DNA from: Aestuariibacter salexigens DSM 15300
GTDB lineage: Bacteria; Pseudomonadota; Gammaproteobacteria; Enterobacterales; Alteromonadaceae
Length of the DNA: 64,000 nucleotides
Assembly (NCBI RefSeq): GCF_000429145.1
Contig: NZ_AUBH01000001.1
Location: 1-64,000 of the forward strand
Direction: 5' to 3'
A program made the position numbers and the translations under genes. Position 1 is the first letter of the stretch. Each line of letters opens with the position of its first letter. Positions 9,070-17,978 of this stretch are shown here, in pieces. Under the pieces are notes generated by a model that was given only the letters and a program-made list of their open reading frames with translations, was not told where the DNA came from and did no database searches.

Positions 9070-10377
9070 TTATGCTTTGCTGGTATTATCGGCGTCGACA
9101 ACGGTGGCTTCGCGATAGTACTGTGGCATCACCCTTACGGTCTTAATCATATTTCCCTTTATCTCAACCAGCTCCAGTGGATACCCCGCGAGTCGCAGGC
9201 TAATGTTGTATTCCGGAATATCTTCAAGATACTCCAGAATAAGTCCATTGAGCGTTTTGGGCCCTTCAGTAGGGAAGTTCCAGTCCATTTCCTTATTCAG
9301 TTCGCGAATGTTGGCACTACCGTCGACCAGAACGCTGCCGTCCTGCTGGATGTTCGCTTCTTTACTGTGTACCGGTAGCATAGTGGTGGTGAAATCCCCG
9401 ATGATTTCCTCGAGGATATCCTCCAGCGTAACAAGGCCCTGAATGTCACCGTATTCATCGACGACCAGTCCGATACGTTCCTTCGCTGCCTGGAATTTAT
9501 ACATCAAGGTATGTAAAGGGGTCGATTCTGGCGTGAAGTAAATATCCCGCACCGCGCGCAGCAAACTTGCTTTGGTAAACTGGTTCTTGGATAACAGACG
9601 TAATGCGTCACGCATGTGCACGAATCCTACCGCGTCATCAATCGTATCGCGATACAGCAGTACTCGGGTGTGCTGGGCGTTAACCAACTGGCGCTGAATG
9701 TCTTTCCAGTCGTCATTGATGTCAATGGCGACAATGTCACTGCGCGGCACCATGATGTCTTCGGCCGTGACCTTTTCAAGATCCAGGATGCCAACCAGCA
9801 TATCCTGGTGCTTTTTAGGGATCATTGCGCCGGCTTCATGGACCACCGTACGAAGCTCTTCTCTGCTAAGCGCATTGTCTCCACCATCAATGGGGCTGAT
9901 TCTGGCCAGCGCCAGAATACCGTTAGTGATGCCATTAACGAAATACACCACAGGGTAGAGCAATGTCAGCAACGGCAACAGAATAAACGAACTTGGGAAC
10001 GAGATTTTCTCAGGATGCAATGCTGCCAATGTTTTAGGGGTAACCTCGGCGAACACCAGAATAACGAGAGTCAAACCAATGGTGACAAGCACCGGCCCCC
10101 ATACAGGACCAAAAAGACGCATACAGATTTCGGTCGCGACCACCGTTGCGGCGATATTAACAAGATTGTTGCCGATTAATATCAGGCCGATAAGTCTGTC
10201 TGGACGGTCGAGTAGTTTCTGCACTCTGAGTGCGCCGCTGTGACCTTCATTAGCCAGATGTTTGAGGCGGTACCGGTTGATCGACATCAATCCGGTTTCG
10301 GAGCTGGAGAAATACGCAGAGAGTAAAATTAAAATGCCGAGCACGATGTATAACGTACTCGTGGAAATATCGTCCAA
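9070..10377 (-). CDS. yfjD: CNNM/HlyC-CorC family membrane protein with CBS pair (YfjD/CorB-like)
   Basis: It has an N-terminal DUF21/CNNM transmembrane domain (four hydrophobic segments within residues 1-180). Two CBS domains follow (about 200-330; 'ITVPRSDI'-type start at DIMVPRSDIVAI), then a C-terminal CorC_HlyC domain. Relatives are implicated in magnesium/cobalt efflux or resistance. The 435-aa length is typical. The start codon appears to be TTG 10377, with AAAGGA upstream. The order yfjD-ypjD next to divergent ffh is the same as in E. coli, which supports orthology. The substrate is inferred from the family only. Confidence 0.88.
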   Translation of the reverse strand: MDDISTSTLYIVLGILILLSAYFSSSETGLMSINRYRLKHLANEGHSGALRVQKLLDRPDRLIGLILIGNNLVNIAATVVATEICMRLFGPVWGPVLVTIGLTLVILVFAEVTPKTLAALHPEKISFPSSFILLPLLTLLYPVVYFVNGITNGILALARISPIDGGDNALSREELRTVVHEAGAMIPKKHQDMLVGILDLEKVTAEDIMVPRSDIVAIDINDDWKDIQRQLVNAQHTRVLLYRDTIDDAVGFVHMRDALRLLSKNQFTKASLLRAVRDIYFTPESTPLHTLMYKFQAAKERIGLVVDEYGDIQGLVTLEDILEEIIGDFTTTMLPVHSKEANIQQDGSVLVDGSANIRELNKEMDWNFPTEGPKTLNGLILEYLEDIPEYNISLRLAGYPLELVEIKGNMIKTVRVMPQYYREATVVDADNTSKA

Positions 10378-10434
10378 CTATGTGGGTCCTTTATCGTTCA
10401 CCGACTGGCAATGTAAGGGGTTCATTGTCAGGAT

Positions 10435-11232
10435 TCAAGTGTTAAGCAACACTTCGCGCACAAAGCGGCTGCCGAAATAGGCTAACGTAAGCAGGAATGC
10501 CCCGATAAACGTGGTGGTTAGCATCGAGCGCCCCCGCCATCCCCATTTAGCGTGCCCAATCAAAACGGCAACATAAAGCACCCATGCAATCAATGACAAA
10601 ATGGTCTTATGAGCCTGATGTTGCGCGAACATATCGTCTAAAAACACAAATCCACTGGCCAGCGAGAGAGTGAGCAACAGGGTACCGACCAGCAACAATT
10701 TAAACAGAATGTGTTCAACGGCCATTAGTGGCGGCAGGGATGAATGCAGCAGTGACGCCTTTTTCTGCTTTAGGCGACCGTTGATATAGTTTAGTTGAAT
10801 GGCATACAACATAGCGATCATCAGACACCCATAGGCGAACAATGCAAGGGAAATATGGATAATAAGCTCAGGGTGCAGCGCAATGTTGACGATGTATTGG
10901 TCAGGAATAAGCACGCCGCCAGCCACGACTAGTGCGCTGAAGCCATAAACGACTGGCAGAAGAATCGCATTTGGCAAATAAAAAGACGAGCTGAACATCG
11001 CCAATGATACCAGCCAGGCAACCAGCGAAATGACGTTGATAATGCTCATGTTCTGACCCGGTTCGGCGGTCAGACTCTGCGTCAGTAATACAAAGTGTAA
11101 TGCCAGTGCTGCGCCGGATAACGCTGTCGTAAGCCGCGATTTTGGGCCTTCTTGGTGAAACAAGCGGGACGTCATTATCCCGGCAGTGACGGCATAGCAA
11201 AGTAAGCAGAGAAGTGGGAGCACAAACGTCAT
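10435..11232 (-). CDS. ypjD: Cytochrome c assembly (CcsA/CcmC-like) family inner-membrane protein YpjD
   Basis: 265 aa with eight hydrophobic segments and the cytochrome-c-assembly core, including a conserved histidine-bearing 'HPELIIHISLALFAYG' region and a 'GFVFLDDMFAQHQAHKTILSLIAWVLY' region (each quoted in part of the family pattern). YpjD proteins are haem-handling-like permeases of uncertain role; the family name comes from CcsA, which delivers haem for cytochrome c. It lies 57 bp upstream of the CorB-type gene on the same strand, probably in one transcript, and is divergent from ffh. Confidence 0.85.
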   Translation of the reverse strand: MTFVLPLLCLLCYAVTAGIMTSRLFHQEGPKSRLTTALSGAALALHFVLLTQSLTAEPGQNMSIINVISLVAWLVSLAMFSSSFYLPNAILLPVVYGFSALVVAGGVLIPDQYIVNIALHPELIIHISLALFAYGCLMIAMLYAIQLNYINGRLKQKKASLLHSSLPPLMAVEHILFKLLLVGTLLLTLSLASGFVFLDDMFAQHQAHKTILSLIAWVLYVAVLIGHAKWGWRGRSMLTTTFIGAFLLTLAYFGSRFVREVLLNT

Positions 11233-11360
11233 GAAAAACCTGAATCCGACTTTTTAATGATAGAGAGTAACACCGAACAACTCGTTAAGTGAATGTTGTC
11301 GCAGTGAAAAGCTCACCTACTATCGATTTTTATCGCAGAATGGATAATTGTCATGCCATG

Positions 11361-11389
11361 TTCGATTCTGCATGACGTTTAGGTATACT
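11361..11389 (+). promoter_or_regulatory. Possible sigma-70 promoter of ffh
   Basis: A -10 element TATACT (11384-11389) is followed by a GC-rich GTGCGCC stretch. A weak -35 TTCGAT (11361-11366) lies 17 nt upstream. The ffh ATG is 39 nt past the -10. The -35 matches the consensus at only half its positions. Confidence 0.4.
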
Positions 11390-11427
11390 GTGCGCCTTAC
11401 ATTCACAACCGACAACGCTGCACCGCA

Positions 11428-12813
11428 ATGTTTGAAAATTTATCAGAACGGTTAGGAAAAACGCTACGCGATATAAGCGGACGTGGCAGGCTGACCGAAG
11501 ACAATATTAAAGACACCCTGAGAGAAGTGCGCATGGCGCTGCTCGAAGCCGACGTGGCACTGCCTGTTGTTCGCGACTTTGTTGCACAGGTAAAAGAGCG
11601 TGCATTGGGGACGGAAGTTAACAAGAGCCTCAAGCCTGGGCAGATGTTCATCAAGATCGTTCAGGGCGAGCTGGAATCAGTGATGGGGCAGGCCAATGAG
11701 CGACTGAACCTGTCTGCCCAGCCTCCGGCGGTGGTGATGGTTGCTGGTTTACAGGGTGCTGGTAAAACCACCAGTGTGGGTAAGCTGGCAAAATACCTGA
11801 GCGAGCGCGAAAAGAAAAAAGTGATGGTTGTCAGTGCCGACGTGTATCGTCCGGCGGCTATCAAACAGCTTGAAACTCTTGCATCCGAAGTGGGCGTGAC
11901 ATTCTGTCCGTCTTCTACACTGCAAAAGCCTATCGATATTGTTAATACCGCCATTGAACAGGCTAAAACACAGTTTTTCGATGTGTTGCTGGTCGATACG
12001 GCAGGTCGCTTGCACGTTGATGGCGAGATGATGGCGGAAATTAAATCACTGCACGAGGCGGTGAAGCCGGTTGAAACTCTGTTTGTGGTAGATGCCATGA
12101 CAGGACAGGATGCCGCGAATACTGCCAATGCGTTTAATGAAGCGTTGCCACTCACTGGTGTGATCCTGACCAAAGCAGATGGTGATGCCCGTGGTGGTGC
12201 AGCATTATCAGTACGTCATATCACGGGTAAACCCATCAAGTTCCTGGGTATGGGCGAAAAGCTTGATGCGCTTGAACCTTTCCACCCAGAGCGCATTGCC
12301 TCTCGGATCCTCGGTATGGGCGATGTGTTGTCGCTTATCGAAGAGGTCGAGCGTAAAGTAGACAAGCAAAAAGCTCAGAAGCTGGCCAAGAAGGTACAGA
12401 AAGGCAAAGGCTTTGACTTGCAAGACTTCAAAGAGCAGCTTGAGCAGATGCGCAACATGGGTGGCATGATGTCGATGCTGGACAAACTGCCGGGTATGGG
12501 CAATATGTCGGCTCAGATAAAAGACAAGGCTAACGACAAGCAGTTCGTGCAAATGGAAGCGATCATCAATTCTATGACACCGCATGAACGTCAGAAACCC
12601 GAAGTCATCAAGGGCTCACGCAAAAAGCGCATTGCCGCAGGGTCGGGTACGCAAATCCAGGATGTGAACCGCCTGCTCAAACAATTTATGCAAATGCAGA
12701 AGATGATGAAGAAAATGTCGGGCGGTGGCGCGAAGAAGATGATGCGTCAGATGAAAGGCATGATGCCACCCGGCGGTATGGGCGGCCCAGGCGGGATGTT
12801 CCCACCCCGTTAA
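11428..12813 (+). CDS. ffh: Signal recognition particle protein Ffh
   Basis: SRP54-type GTPase (461 aa) that binds 4.5S RNA and signal sequences of nascent inner-membrane proteins and delivers them to FtsY. It has an N domain (about 1-85), then a G domain with P-loop GLQGAGKTT, DTAGRLHVD and TKADGDARGG. The C-terminal M domain is methionine-rich (MMKKMSGGGAKKMMRQMKGM region), as expected for signal-peptide binding. Full length. Gene order with ypjD and rpsP matches E. coli. A hairpin follows the gene, so it is probably transcribed alone. Confidence 0.97.
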   Translation: MFENLSERLGKTLRDISGRGRLTEDNIKDTLREVRMALLEADVALPVVRDFVAQVKERALGTEVNKSLKPGQMFIKIVQGELESVMGQANERLNLSAQPPAVVMVAGLQGAGKTTSVGKLAKYLSEREKKKVMVVSADVYRPAAIKQLETLASEVGVTFCPSSTLQKPIDIVNTAIEQAKTQFFDVLLVDTAGRLHVDGEMMAEIKSLHEAVKPVETLFVVDAMTGQDAANTANAFNEALPLTGVILTKADGDARGGAALSVRHITGKPIKFLGMGEKLDALEPFHPERIASRILGMGDVLSLIEEVERKVDKQKAQKLAKKVQKGKGFDLQDFKEQLEQMRNMGGMMSMLDKLPGMGNMSAQIKDKANDKQFVQMEAIINSMTPHERQKPEVIKGSRKKRIAAGSGTQIQDVNRLLKQFMQMQKMMKKMSGGGAKKMMRQMKGMMPPGGMGGPGGMFPPR

Positions 12814-12830
12814 TCCATCACCTCTCCAGA

Positions 12831-12857
12831 AAAGCGGACGTCATGTCCGCTTTCTCC
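12831..12857 (+). terminator. Probable terminator after ffh
   Basis: AAAGCGGAC (12831-12839) pairs with GTCCGCTTT (12845-12853) around a 5-nt loop, just after the ffh stop codon. The T-run is short and mostly inside the stem, so termination may be partial. Confidence 0.55.
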
Positions 12858-12877
12858 CCTCTAAGCCGTGATTTGGC

Positions 12878-12905
12878 TTGCAAAATAGACTGATACGCGT
12901 ATACT
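12878..12905 (+). promoter_or_regulatory. Predicted sigma-70 promoter of the rpsP-rimM-trmD-rplS operon
   Basis: -35 TTGCAA (12878-12883) and -10 TATACT (12900-12905) are separated by 16 nt. The following TCGCCGACC is a GC-rich discriminator of the kind found at stringently controlled ribosomal-protein promoters. It leaves an untranslated leader of about 75-80 nt before rpsP. Confidence 0.6.
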
Positions 12906-12989
12906 TCGCCGACCTTTTTTCTTGGTATCAGTAATGATCCCGTAAAGAAGGTAAGTTAACGGTAACGCTACAACGAGTTTGAGGCATTT

Positions 12990-13241
12990 ATGGTTACTAT
13001 TCGTTTACAGCGTGGTGGCGCTAAAAAGCGTCCATTTTATCAGGTAGTAGTAGCAGACAGCCGTCGTGCACGCGATGGTCGTTTCATTGAGAACATTGGT
13101 TTCTTCAATCCTACTGCCAGAGGTCAGGAAGAGCGTCTTCGCTTGGACCTTGACCGCGTTGAGCACTGGGTAAGCCACGGCGCAGGTTTGTCTGACCGTG
13201 TTGCTCGTCTGGTTAAAGACGCAAAGAAAGCGGCAGCTTAA
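12990..13241 (+). CDS. rpsP: 30S ribosomal protein S16
   Basis: 83-aa S16 with the typical opening [20 protein letters not shown] and the [19 protein letters not shown] block. It is a primary-binding protein of the small subunit that helps early 16S rRNA folding. TTGAGGCATTT before the ATG is the ribosome-binding site. It is the first gene of the conserved four-gene operon, 34 bp before rimM. Confidence 0.98.
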   Translation: MVTIRLQRGGAKKRPFYQVVVADSRRARDGRFIENIGFFNPTARGQEERLRLDLDRVEHWVSHGAGLSDRVARLVKDAKKAAA

Positions 13242-13275
13242 TTTTAGCTGCTATATAACTGTTTTAGAGGTATAG

Positions 13276-13797
13276 ATGAGTCGCGCGTCTGAGACACTGA
13301 TTGTTGGCAAAATCGGCGCACCTTATGGTGTGAAAGGATGGGTCAAAATCAACAGCTATACCGAAGAACAAGCCGGCATCTTTGATTATCAGCCTTGGCA
13401 ACTTGGCGATGGCAAAGAGTACCGTGTTGATCAATGGCGTGTGCACAATAAAAGTCTGGTTGCCAAACTAGATGGGGTAAACGACCGGAATGAAGCGGAA
13501 GCTATCAAGAATCTTGATATCCGCATTCAGGCCGATTTGTTGCCCGATCTGGACGACGATGAGTTTTATTGGCGCGAGCTACTTGGTATGAAAGTTGTAA
13601 CCGAACAGGGTTATGACTTGGGTACCGTTAAAGAGCTGTTTGAAACCGGTGCTAACGACGTCATGCTCGTTAAAGCCAATATCAATGACGCATTTGGTCA
13701 GAAAGAACGCATGCTGCCGTATTTACCAGAACAGGTGATCAAGCATGTGGACAAACAGGCGAAAACCATCACGGTGGATTGGGATCCGGGATTCTAA
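13276..13797 (+). CDS. rimM: Ribosome maturation factor RimM
   Basis: 173 aa. It has an N-terminal RimM domain ([20 protein letters not shown]) and a C-terminal PRC-barrel ([15 protein letters not shown] onward). RimM binds the 30S head near S19 and assists 16S rRNA maturation. Its stop codon overlaps the trmD start in TAATG, indicating translational coupling. AGAGGTATAG precedes the ATG. Confidence 0.97.
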   Translation: MSRASETLIVGKIGAPYGVKGWVKINSYTEEQAGIFDYQPWQLGDGKEYRVDQWRVHNKSLVAKLDGVNDRNEAEAIKNLDIRIQADLLPDLDDDEFYWRELLGMKVVTEQGYDLGTVKELFETGANDVMLVKANINDAFGQKERMLPYLPEQVIKHVDKQAKTITVDWDPGF

Positions 13798-14555
13798 TGA
13801 CACCTGACAAGTGGTTTGGTGTGGTGTCGCTGTTTCCGGAAATGTTCAGTGCATTAACGGAGCAAGGGGTAGTTGGGCGCGCTGTAAAGCAGGGCGCCAT
13901 TAATGTGGAATTTTTTAATCCACGTGATTACGCCCATGACCGACACCGAACTGTGGACGACCGGCCTTACGGCGGTGGTCCAGGCATGTTGATGATGGTT
14001 CAGCCACTAACAGACGCGATTCACGCTGCTCGTAAGGCAGCGGGAGACAAAAGTACAGTGATTTACTTGTCTCCGCAGGGAAAAAAGTTGGACCAGCAGG
14101 GCGTCAAAACCTTGTCCCAACACGACAAGCTGATTCTGGTTGCCGGTCGCTATGAAGGTATAGATGAACGGGTTATCCAGAGCGAAGTCGACGAGGAATG
14201 GTCAATTGGAGATTATGTACTGAGCGGCGGTGAACTGCCGGCGATGGTACTGATGGATGCAATTGCCCGCTTTGTGCCTGGCGTATTAGGACACGAACAA
14301 TCTGCAGAGCAGGATTCGTTCACCAGTGGTTTACTGGATTGTCCACACTACACCCGGCCAGAGATTCTCAACGGTCAGCAAGTGCCTGCGGTATTGTTAA
14401 GTGGTAATCACGAAAAAATCAGGCAGTGGCGCCTACAACAGTCGCTGGGAAGAACCTGGCAACGGCGCCCTGAGTTGTTAAAAGACCTAGCTCTGACTGA
14501 GGAGCAAACGGCACTACTCAACGAGTTTGTGCGTTTGCAGCAAGATGACAGTTAA
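13797..14555 (+). CDS. trmD: tRNA (guanine37-N1)-methyltransferase TrmD
   Basis: SPOUT-class methyltransferase that makes m1G37 and so prevents +1 frameshifting. The protein (252 aa) starts [17 protein letters not shown]. It carries [14 protein letters not shown], the knotted SAM-binding segment [13 protein letters not shown], and the [11 protein letters not shown] block. ATG 13797 is chosen because it overlaps the rimM stop by one base and matches the family N-terminus; the in-frame upstream start lies inside rimM. Confidence 0.97.
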   Translation: MTPDKWFGVVSLFPEMFSALTEQGVVGRAVKQGAINVEFFNPRDYAHDRHRTVDDRPYGGGPGMLMMVQPLTDAIHAARKAAGDKSTVIYLSPQGKKLDQQGVKTLSQHDKLILVAGRYEGIDERVIQSEVDEEWSIGDYVLSGGELPAMVLMDAIARFVPGVLGHEQSAEQDSFTSGLLDCPHYTRPEILNGQQVPAVLLSGNHEKIRQWRLQQSLGRTWQRRPELLKDLALTEEQTALLNEFVRLQQDDS

Positions 14556-14573
14556 CTAGGATGAGAGGATACG

Positions 14574-14933
14574 ATGAGTAAAATCAATCAAGATATCATC
14601 AAGAAAATTGAGCAAGCACAGCTCAAAACTGATGTACCAGCGTTTGGTCCTGGTGACACAGTAGTCGTTAAGGTACGCGTTAAAGAAGGTGATAAAGAGC
14701 GTCTTCAGGCTTATGAAGGTGTTGTTATTGCGAAGCGTAACCGTGGTCTGCACTCGTCTTTTACTGTCCGTAAGATTTCAAGTGGCGAAGGCGTTGAGCG
14801 TGTGTTCCAGACACACAGCCCAGCGGTATCTGCTATCGAAGTCAAGCGTCGCGGTGCTGTTCGTCGTGCGAAGCTGTACTACTTGCGCGAGCGTTCAGGT
14901 AAATCTGCACGTATCAAAGAAAAGCTTAATTAA
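14574..14933 (+). CDS. rplS: 50S ribosomal protein L19
   Basis: 119-aa L19, opening [20 protein letters not shown], with the [13 protein letters not shown] and [19 protein letters not shown] segments. It lies at the 30S-50S interface. It is the last gene of the rpsP operon, 18 bp after trmD, with GGATGAGAGG as ribosome-binding site and followed by a strong terminator. Confidence 0.98.
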   Translation: MSKINQDIIKKIEQAQLKTDVPAFGPGDTVVVKVRVKEGDKERLQAYEGVVIAKRNRGLHSSFTVRKISSGEGVERVFQTHSPAVSAIEVKRRGAVRRAKLYYLRERSGKSARIKEKLN

Positions 14934-14961
14934 GATTAATCCCGCGTTACTGTTAACTTTG

Positions 14962-14990
14962 AAAAAGCCCGCAAATATGCGGGCTTTTTT
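14962..14990 (+). terminator. Terminator of the rpsP-rplS operon
   Basis: AAAGCCCGC and GCGGGCTTT pair around a 6-nt loop, ending in six T residues. It lies 28 nt after the rplS stop. Confidence 0.92.
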
Positions 14991-15083
14991 ATGCCTGTTG
15001 CTTTTTTGTGGTGCTGGCCTGTGGCACACTCTTGCAGTTAAAAAATATCTTCCAAAATAACAATAAACAGGGAATCCATCGTT

Positions 15084-16622
15084 ATGTCTACGGCAGAATC
15101 AACCTGGGTTACACGGGCACTGGATAAAGTCGAACGGGTAGGGAACAAATTGCCCGATCCGGCCATTATTTTCTTTGTCTGCTTACTGATTGTGTGGGGT
15201 TTATCAGCCCTGCTGTCTAACTTTACCTTCGACGCTATCGACCCTCGCACAGGCGAAGCGGTGGTGGTGAATAACCTTCTTACCGGCGCATCATTGGCAG
15301 ATTTTCTGTCCAGGATGGTCACCATCTTTACCGGTTTCGCGCCTCTTGGTGTCGTACTGGTCGCAATGCTTGGGGTTGGCGTGGCTGAACACTCAGGTTT
15401 CATCAGCGCTGGTCTCAAGCGCATGCTCGATACCACCCCTGCGAAGTTACTGACCCCCATGGTGGTGCTGGTTGCGATAGTCAGTCACACCGCAACAGAT
15501 GCCGGATACGTGTTGGTTATTCCGCTGGCTGGCGTGATTTTTTACGCTATGGGTAGGCATCCACTGGCGGGCATTGCGGCGGCATTTGCCGGTGTCAGCG
15601 GTGGTTTTTGCGCAAACTTTATTCCATCAGCCATTGACCCGTTACTGCAGAGCTTTACACAGAGTGCGGCGCAAATTATCGATCCTGCGATTCAGGTCAA
15701 CCCGCTGAATAACTGGTTTTTCAATTCTGCATCCAGTTTGTTGATTATCGGTATTGCCTGGTATCTCACTGATAAAGTGATTGAACCCCGTCTAAAAGAT
15801 GTTGAAGTAGATGGCGATCCGAATGATATCCCAAAATTCGCCGACCTCACCGAAAAAGAAAGTCGCGCTTTGCGTGCAGCGTCCTGGGTCATGCTGGCTG
15901 GTATTGTCGTTTTAGTCGCAATACTGGTACCTGAAAACTCGCCAATGCGCGATCCCAGCGGCCAGCTGACGTCTTTTGCTGCACCGGTTATGCAATCAAT
16001 CGTGCCGCTGATTTTCCTGCTGTTTTTGCTTCCCGGCGTGGTATACGGCTACATGTCTGGGACCTATCAGTCGACCAAAGACATGATAGACAGCATGACT
16101 AAAGCTATGCAGGGCATGAGTTACTACATTGTAATGGCGTTCTTCTGTGCCCTGTTTATCGATGCGTTTGGTAAATCTAACCTAGGGGCACTGCTTGCCA
16201 TTGAAGGGGCGCAGGTACTCAAATCGTTGGCGCTGCCAAGTATGGTGACCATCGTAGGGATTATTTTCCTGACGGCATTTGTTAACTTGTTTGTCGGTTC
16301 ATCTTCCGCCAAATGGGCGCTACTAGGTCCTATTTTTGTGCCCATGCTGATGCAGTTAAATATTTCACCGGACTTAACCCAGGCGGCCTATCGTCTTGGT
16401 GACTCGTCATCGAATATTATTACGCCGTTGATGCCTTACTTTCCGCTGGTCGTGGTGTACTGCCAGCGTTATGTGAAATCCACCGGGATTGGTACGCTAT
16501 TGTCAATGATGCTGCCATTTACGATCACGCTGCTGCTCGCCTGGACCGCATTCTTACTGCTTTACTGGGCACTTGGTCTACCATTGGGTCTGCAAGCCAG
16601 CTACGTGTATCCAGCAGGCTAA
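15084..16622 (+). CDS. AbgT family transporter (p-aminobenzoyl-glutamate type)
   Basis: 512 aa with about a dozen hydrophobic segments and AbgT-family signatures: NKLPDPAIIFF near the N-terminus, SHTATDAGYVLVIPLAG, and the SSSAKWALLGPIFVPM hairpin motif. Family members import p-aminobenzoyl-glutamate (AbgT) or export sulfonamides/PABA (MtrF type). Which direction applies here cannot be told from sequence. It stands alone between the rplS terminator and its own terminator, and interrupts the rplS-aroF neighbourhood seen in E. coli. Ribosome-binding site AGGGAA. Confidence 0.9.
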   Translation: MSTAESTWVTRALDKVERVGNKLPDPAIIFFVCLLIVWGLSALLSNFTFDAIDPRTGEAVVVNNLLTGASLADFLSRMVTIFTGFAPLGVVLVAMLGVGVAEHSGFISAGLKRMLDTTPAKLLTPMVVLVAIVSHTATDAGYVLVIPLAGVIFYAMGRHPLAGIAAAFAGVSGGFCANFIPSAIDPLLQSFTQSAAQIIDPAIQVNPLNNWFFNSASSLLIIGIAWYLTDKVIEPRLKDVEVDGDPNDIPKFADLTEKESRALRAASWVMLAGIVVLVAILVPENSPMRDPSGQLTSFAAPVMQSIVPLIFLLFLLPGVVYGYMSGTYQSTKDMIDSMTKAMQGMSYYIVMAFFCALFIDAFGKSNLGALLAIEGAQVLKSLALPSMVTIVGIIFLTAFVNLFVGSSSAKWALLGPIFVPMLMQLNISPDLTQAAYRLGDSSSNIITPLMPYFPLVVVYCQRYVKSTGIGTLLSMMLPFTITLLLAWTAFLLLYWALGLPLGLQASYVYPAG

Positions 16623-16636
16623 TCCCAACAATACCC

Positions 16637-16670
16637 CCTCGCTGCTGTGCTTTTAGGCAGCGAGGTTTTC
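16637..16670 (+). terminator. Terminator after the AbgT transporter gene
   Basis: CCTCGCTGC (16637-16645) pairs perfectly with GCAGCGAGG (16657-16665), followed by TTTTCC. Confidence 0.85.
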
Positions 16671-16773
16671 CTGCCAACAGCATTGATTGTCTGCATAATC
16701 ACATTTAAGGGTTGTGTTGCAAAATGGATGCTGTTAAAAAGTCAATACCTGCTGAAAACTGAGCTTTCTGCAC

Positions 16774-16791
16774 TGTATTTTAAAGTTTACA
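16774..16791 (+). promoter_or_regulatory. Candidate TyrR box upstream of aroF-tyrA
   Basis: TGTATTTTAAAGTTTACA fits the TyrR consensus TGTAAA-N6-TTTACA at 10 of 12 fixed positions. A weaker box (TGTTAA-N6-AATACC, 16732-16749) lies 42 bp upstream, about four helical turns away, as in multi-box TyrR operators. It is 90 bp before the aroF ATG, consistent with repression by TyrR and tyrosine. Confidence 0.65.
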
Positions 16792-16880
16792 TTCGCGGGC
16801 GGTGCTCAGACAGGACAGGCGATACGACACTCTTCTGCGCCATCGTTATCGCGCGCACCCATTTTTACTGTTGAGAAACC

Positions 16881-17972
16881 ATGCTACAAAATTCAATCAA
16901 TAACGTTAACGTCACATCTGAAAGCGTGCTAATTACGCCTGATTCACTCAGTCAGGAATTGCCCGTCTCCGAGCACGCACTGGACGTTATTAAACAGTCA
17001 CGACAGACGATTGCCGACATTATTCATCGTCGTGATCATCGTTTGCTGGTGGTCAGCGGCCCCTGTTCAATTCACGACGTGGAGGCGGCAAAAGAGTATG
17101 CGCTGAAACTCAAAGAATTGCATGAAGCATGTAAGGACACGCTATACATCGTGATGCGGGTCTATTTTGAGAAGCCACGCACAACAGTGGGGTGGAAAGG
17201 ACTGATCAACGATCCCCATCTGGATGGCAGCTTTGATATTGAAACTGGCCTGCGTAAGGCTCGCGAGCTGCTTATCTGGTTGGCTGAACTTGAGATACCT
17301 GTGGCTACCGAAGCGCTGGACCCCATCAGCCCGCAATATCTGGCTGAGCTATTTAGCTGGGCGGCTATTGGCGCTCGAACGTCTGAATCACAAACTCATC
17401 GCGAGATGGCCAGCGGTCTGTCCATGCCGGTTGGCTTTAAAAACGGCACAGACGGGAGCCTGGATATCGCTATCAATGCGCTTAAGTCGGCGGCGTCCGG
17501 CCACTCATTTATGGGCATAAACAAACAAGGGCAGGTCAGTTTAATCCAGACACAGGGCAATCCGGACGGACACATTATTCTGCGCGGTGGCAAACAGCCT
17601 AATTATGACTCGGTCTGTGTATCAGAATGTGAGCAGGAGATTGCTGCAGCGAATTTACAAGCCGGTTTAGTGGTAGATTGCAGTCACGCCAATTCGTCCA
17701 AGGATTTTCGCCGTCAGACGCTGGTCGCGCAAAACGTGGTGAATCAGATACTTGAGGGTAACCAGTCAATTATCGGGATCATGTTGGAAAGCCATTTAAA
17801 TTCAGGTAATCAGCCCAGCGACGGTAAAAAGCCCGGCGAGTTAGCATATGGAGTATCGATTACCGATGGCTGCATTGACTGGGCCACGACGGATGAGCTG
17901 ATTTCCAATACACGTGATAAGCTTATTACTGTATTACCCATGCGCCTTAAGAAAAGGCATAACCTGGATTAA
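16881..17972 (+). CDS. aroF: 3-deoxy-7-phosphoheptulonate synthase (class I DAHP synthase)
   Basis: First enzyme of the shikimate pathway: phosphoenolpyruvate plus erythrose-4-phosphate to DAHP. 363 aa with the class I landmarks VVSGPCSIHD, MRVYFEKPRTTVGWKGLIND, GARTSESQTHREMASGLSMP, GFKNGTDG, HIILRGGK and DCSHANSSKDF (metal and PEP ligands). It has the N-terminal extension that binds the feedback amino acid in this class. The tyrosine-sensitive name aroF is inferred from the partnership with tyrA and the TyrR-type box, not from a specificity residue. tyrA starts 6 nt after its stop. Confidence 0.9.
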   Translation: MLQNSINNVNVTSESVLITPDSLSQELPVSEHALDVIKQSRQTIADIIHRRDHRLLVVSGPCSIHDVEAAKEYALKLKELHEACKDTLYIVMRVYFEKPRTTVGWKGLINDPHLDGSFDIETGLRKARELLIWLAELEIPVATEALDPISPQYLAELFSWAAIGARTSESQTHREMASGLSMPVGFKNGTDGSLDIAINALKSAASGHSFMGINKQGQVSLIQTQGNPDGHIILRGGKQPNYDSVCVSECEQEIAAANLQAGLVVDCSHANSSKDFRRQTLVAQNVVNQILEGNQSIIGIMLESHLNSGNQPSDGKKPGELAYGVSITDGCIDWATTDELISNTRDKLITVLPMRLKKRHNLD

Positions 17973-17978
17973 TCAGTA

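Noticed and set aside
9616-10179. A 187-codon frame antisense to the CorB-type gene
   Set aside because: Composition is that of an antisense shadow; the opposite strand has a complete, recognisable family protein.
11661-12173. A 170-codon frame antisense to ffh
   Set aside because: Shadow of the GTPase domain coding sequence; no ribosome-binding site.
16647-16874. A 75-codon frame upstream of aroF
   Set aside because: It spans the AbgT terminator and the TyrR-type operator, and has no ribosome-binding site or recognisable composition.
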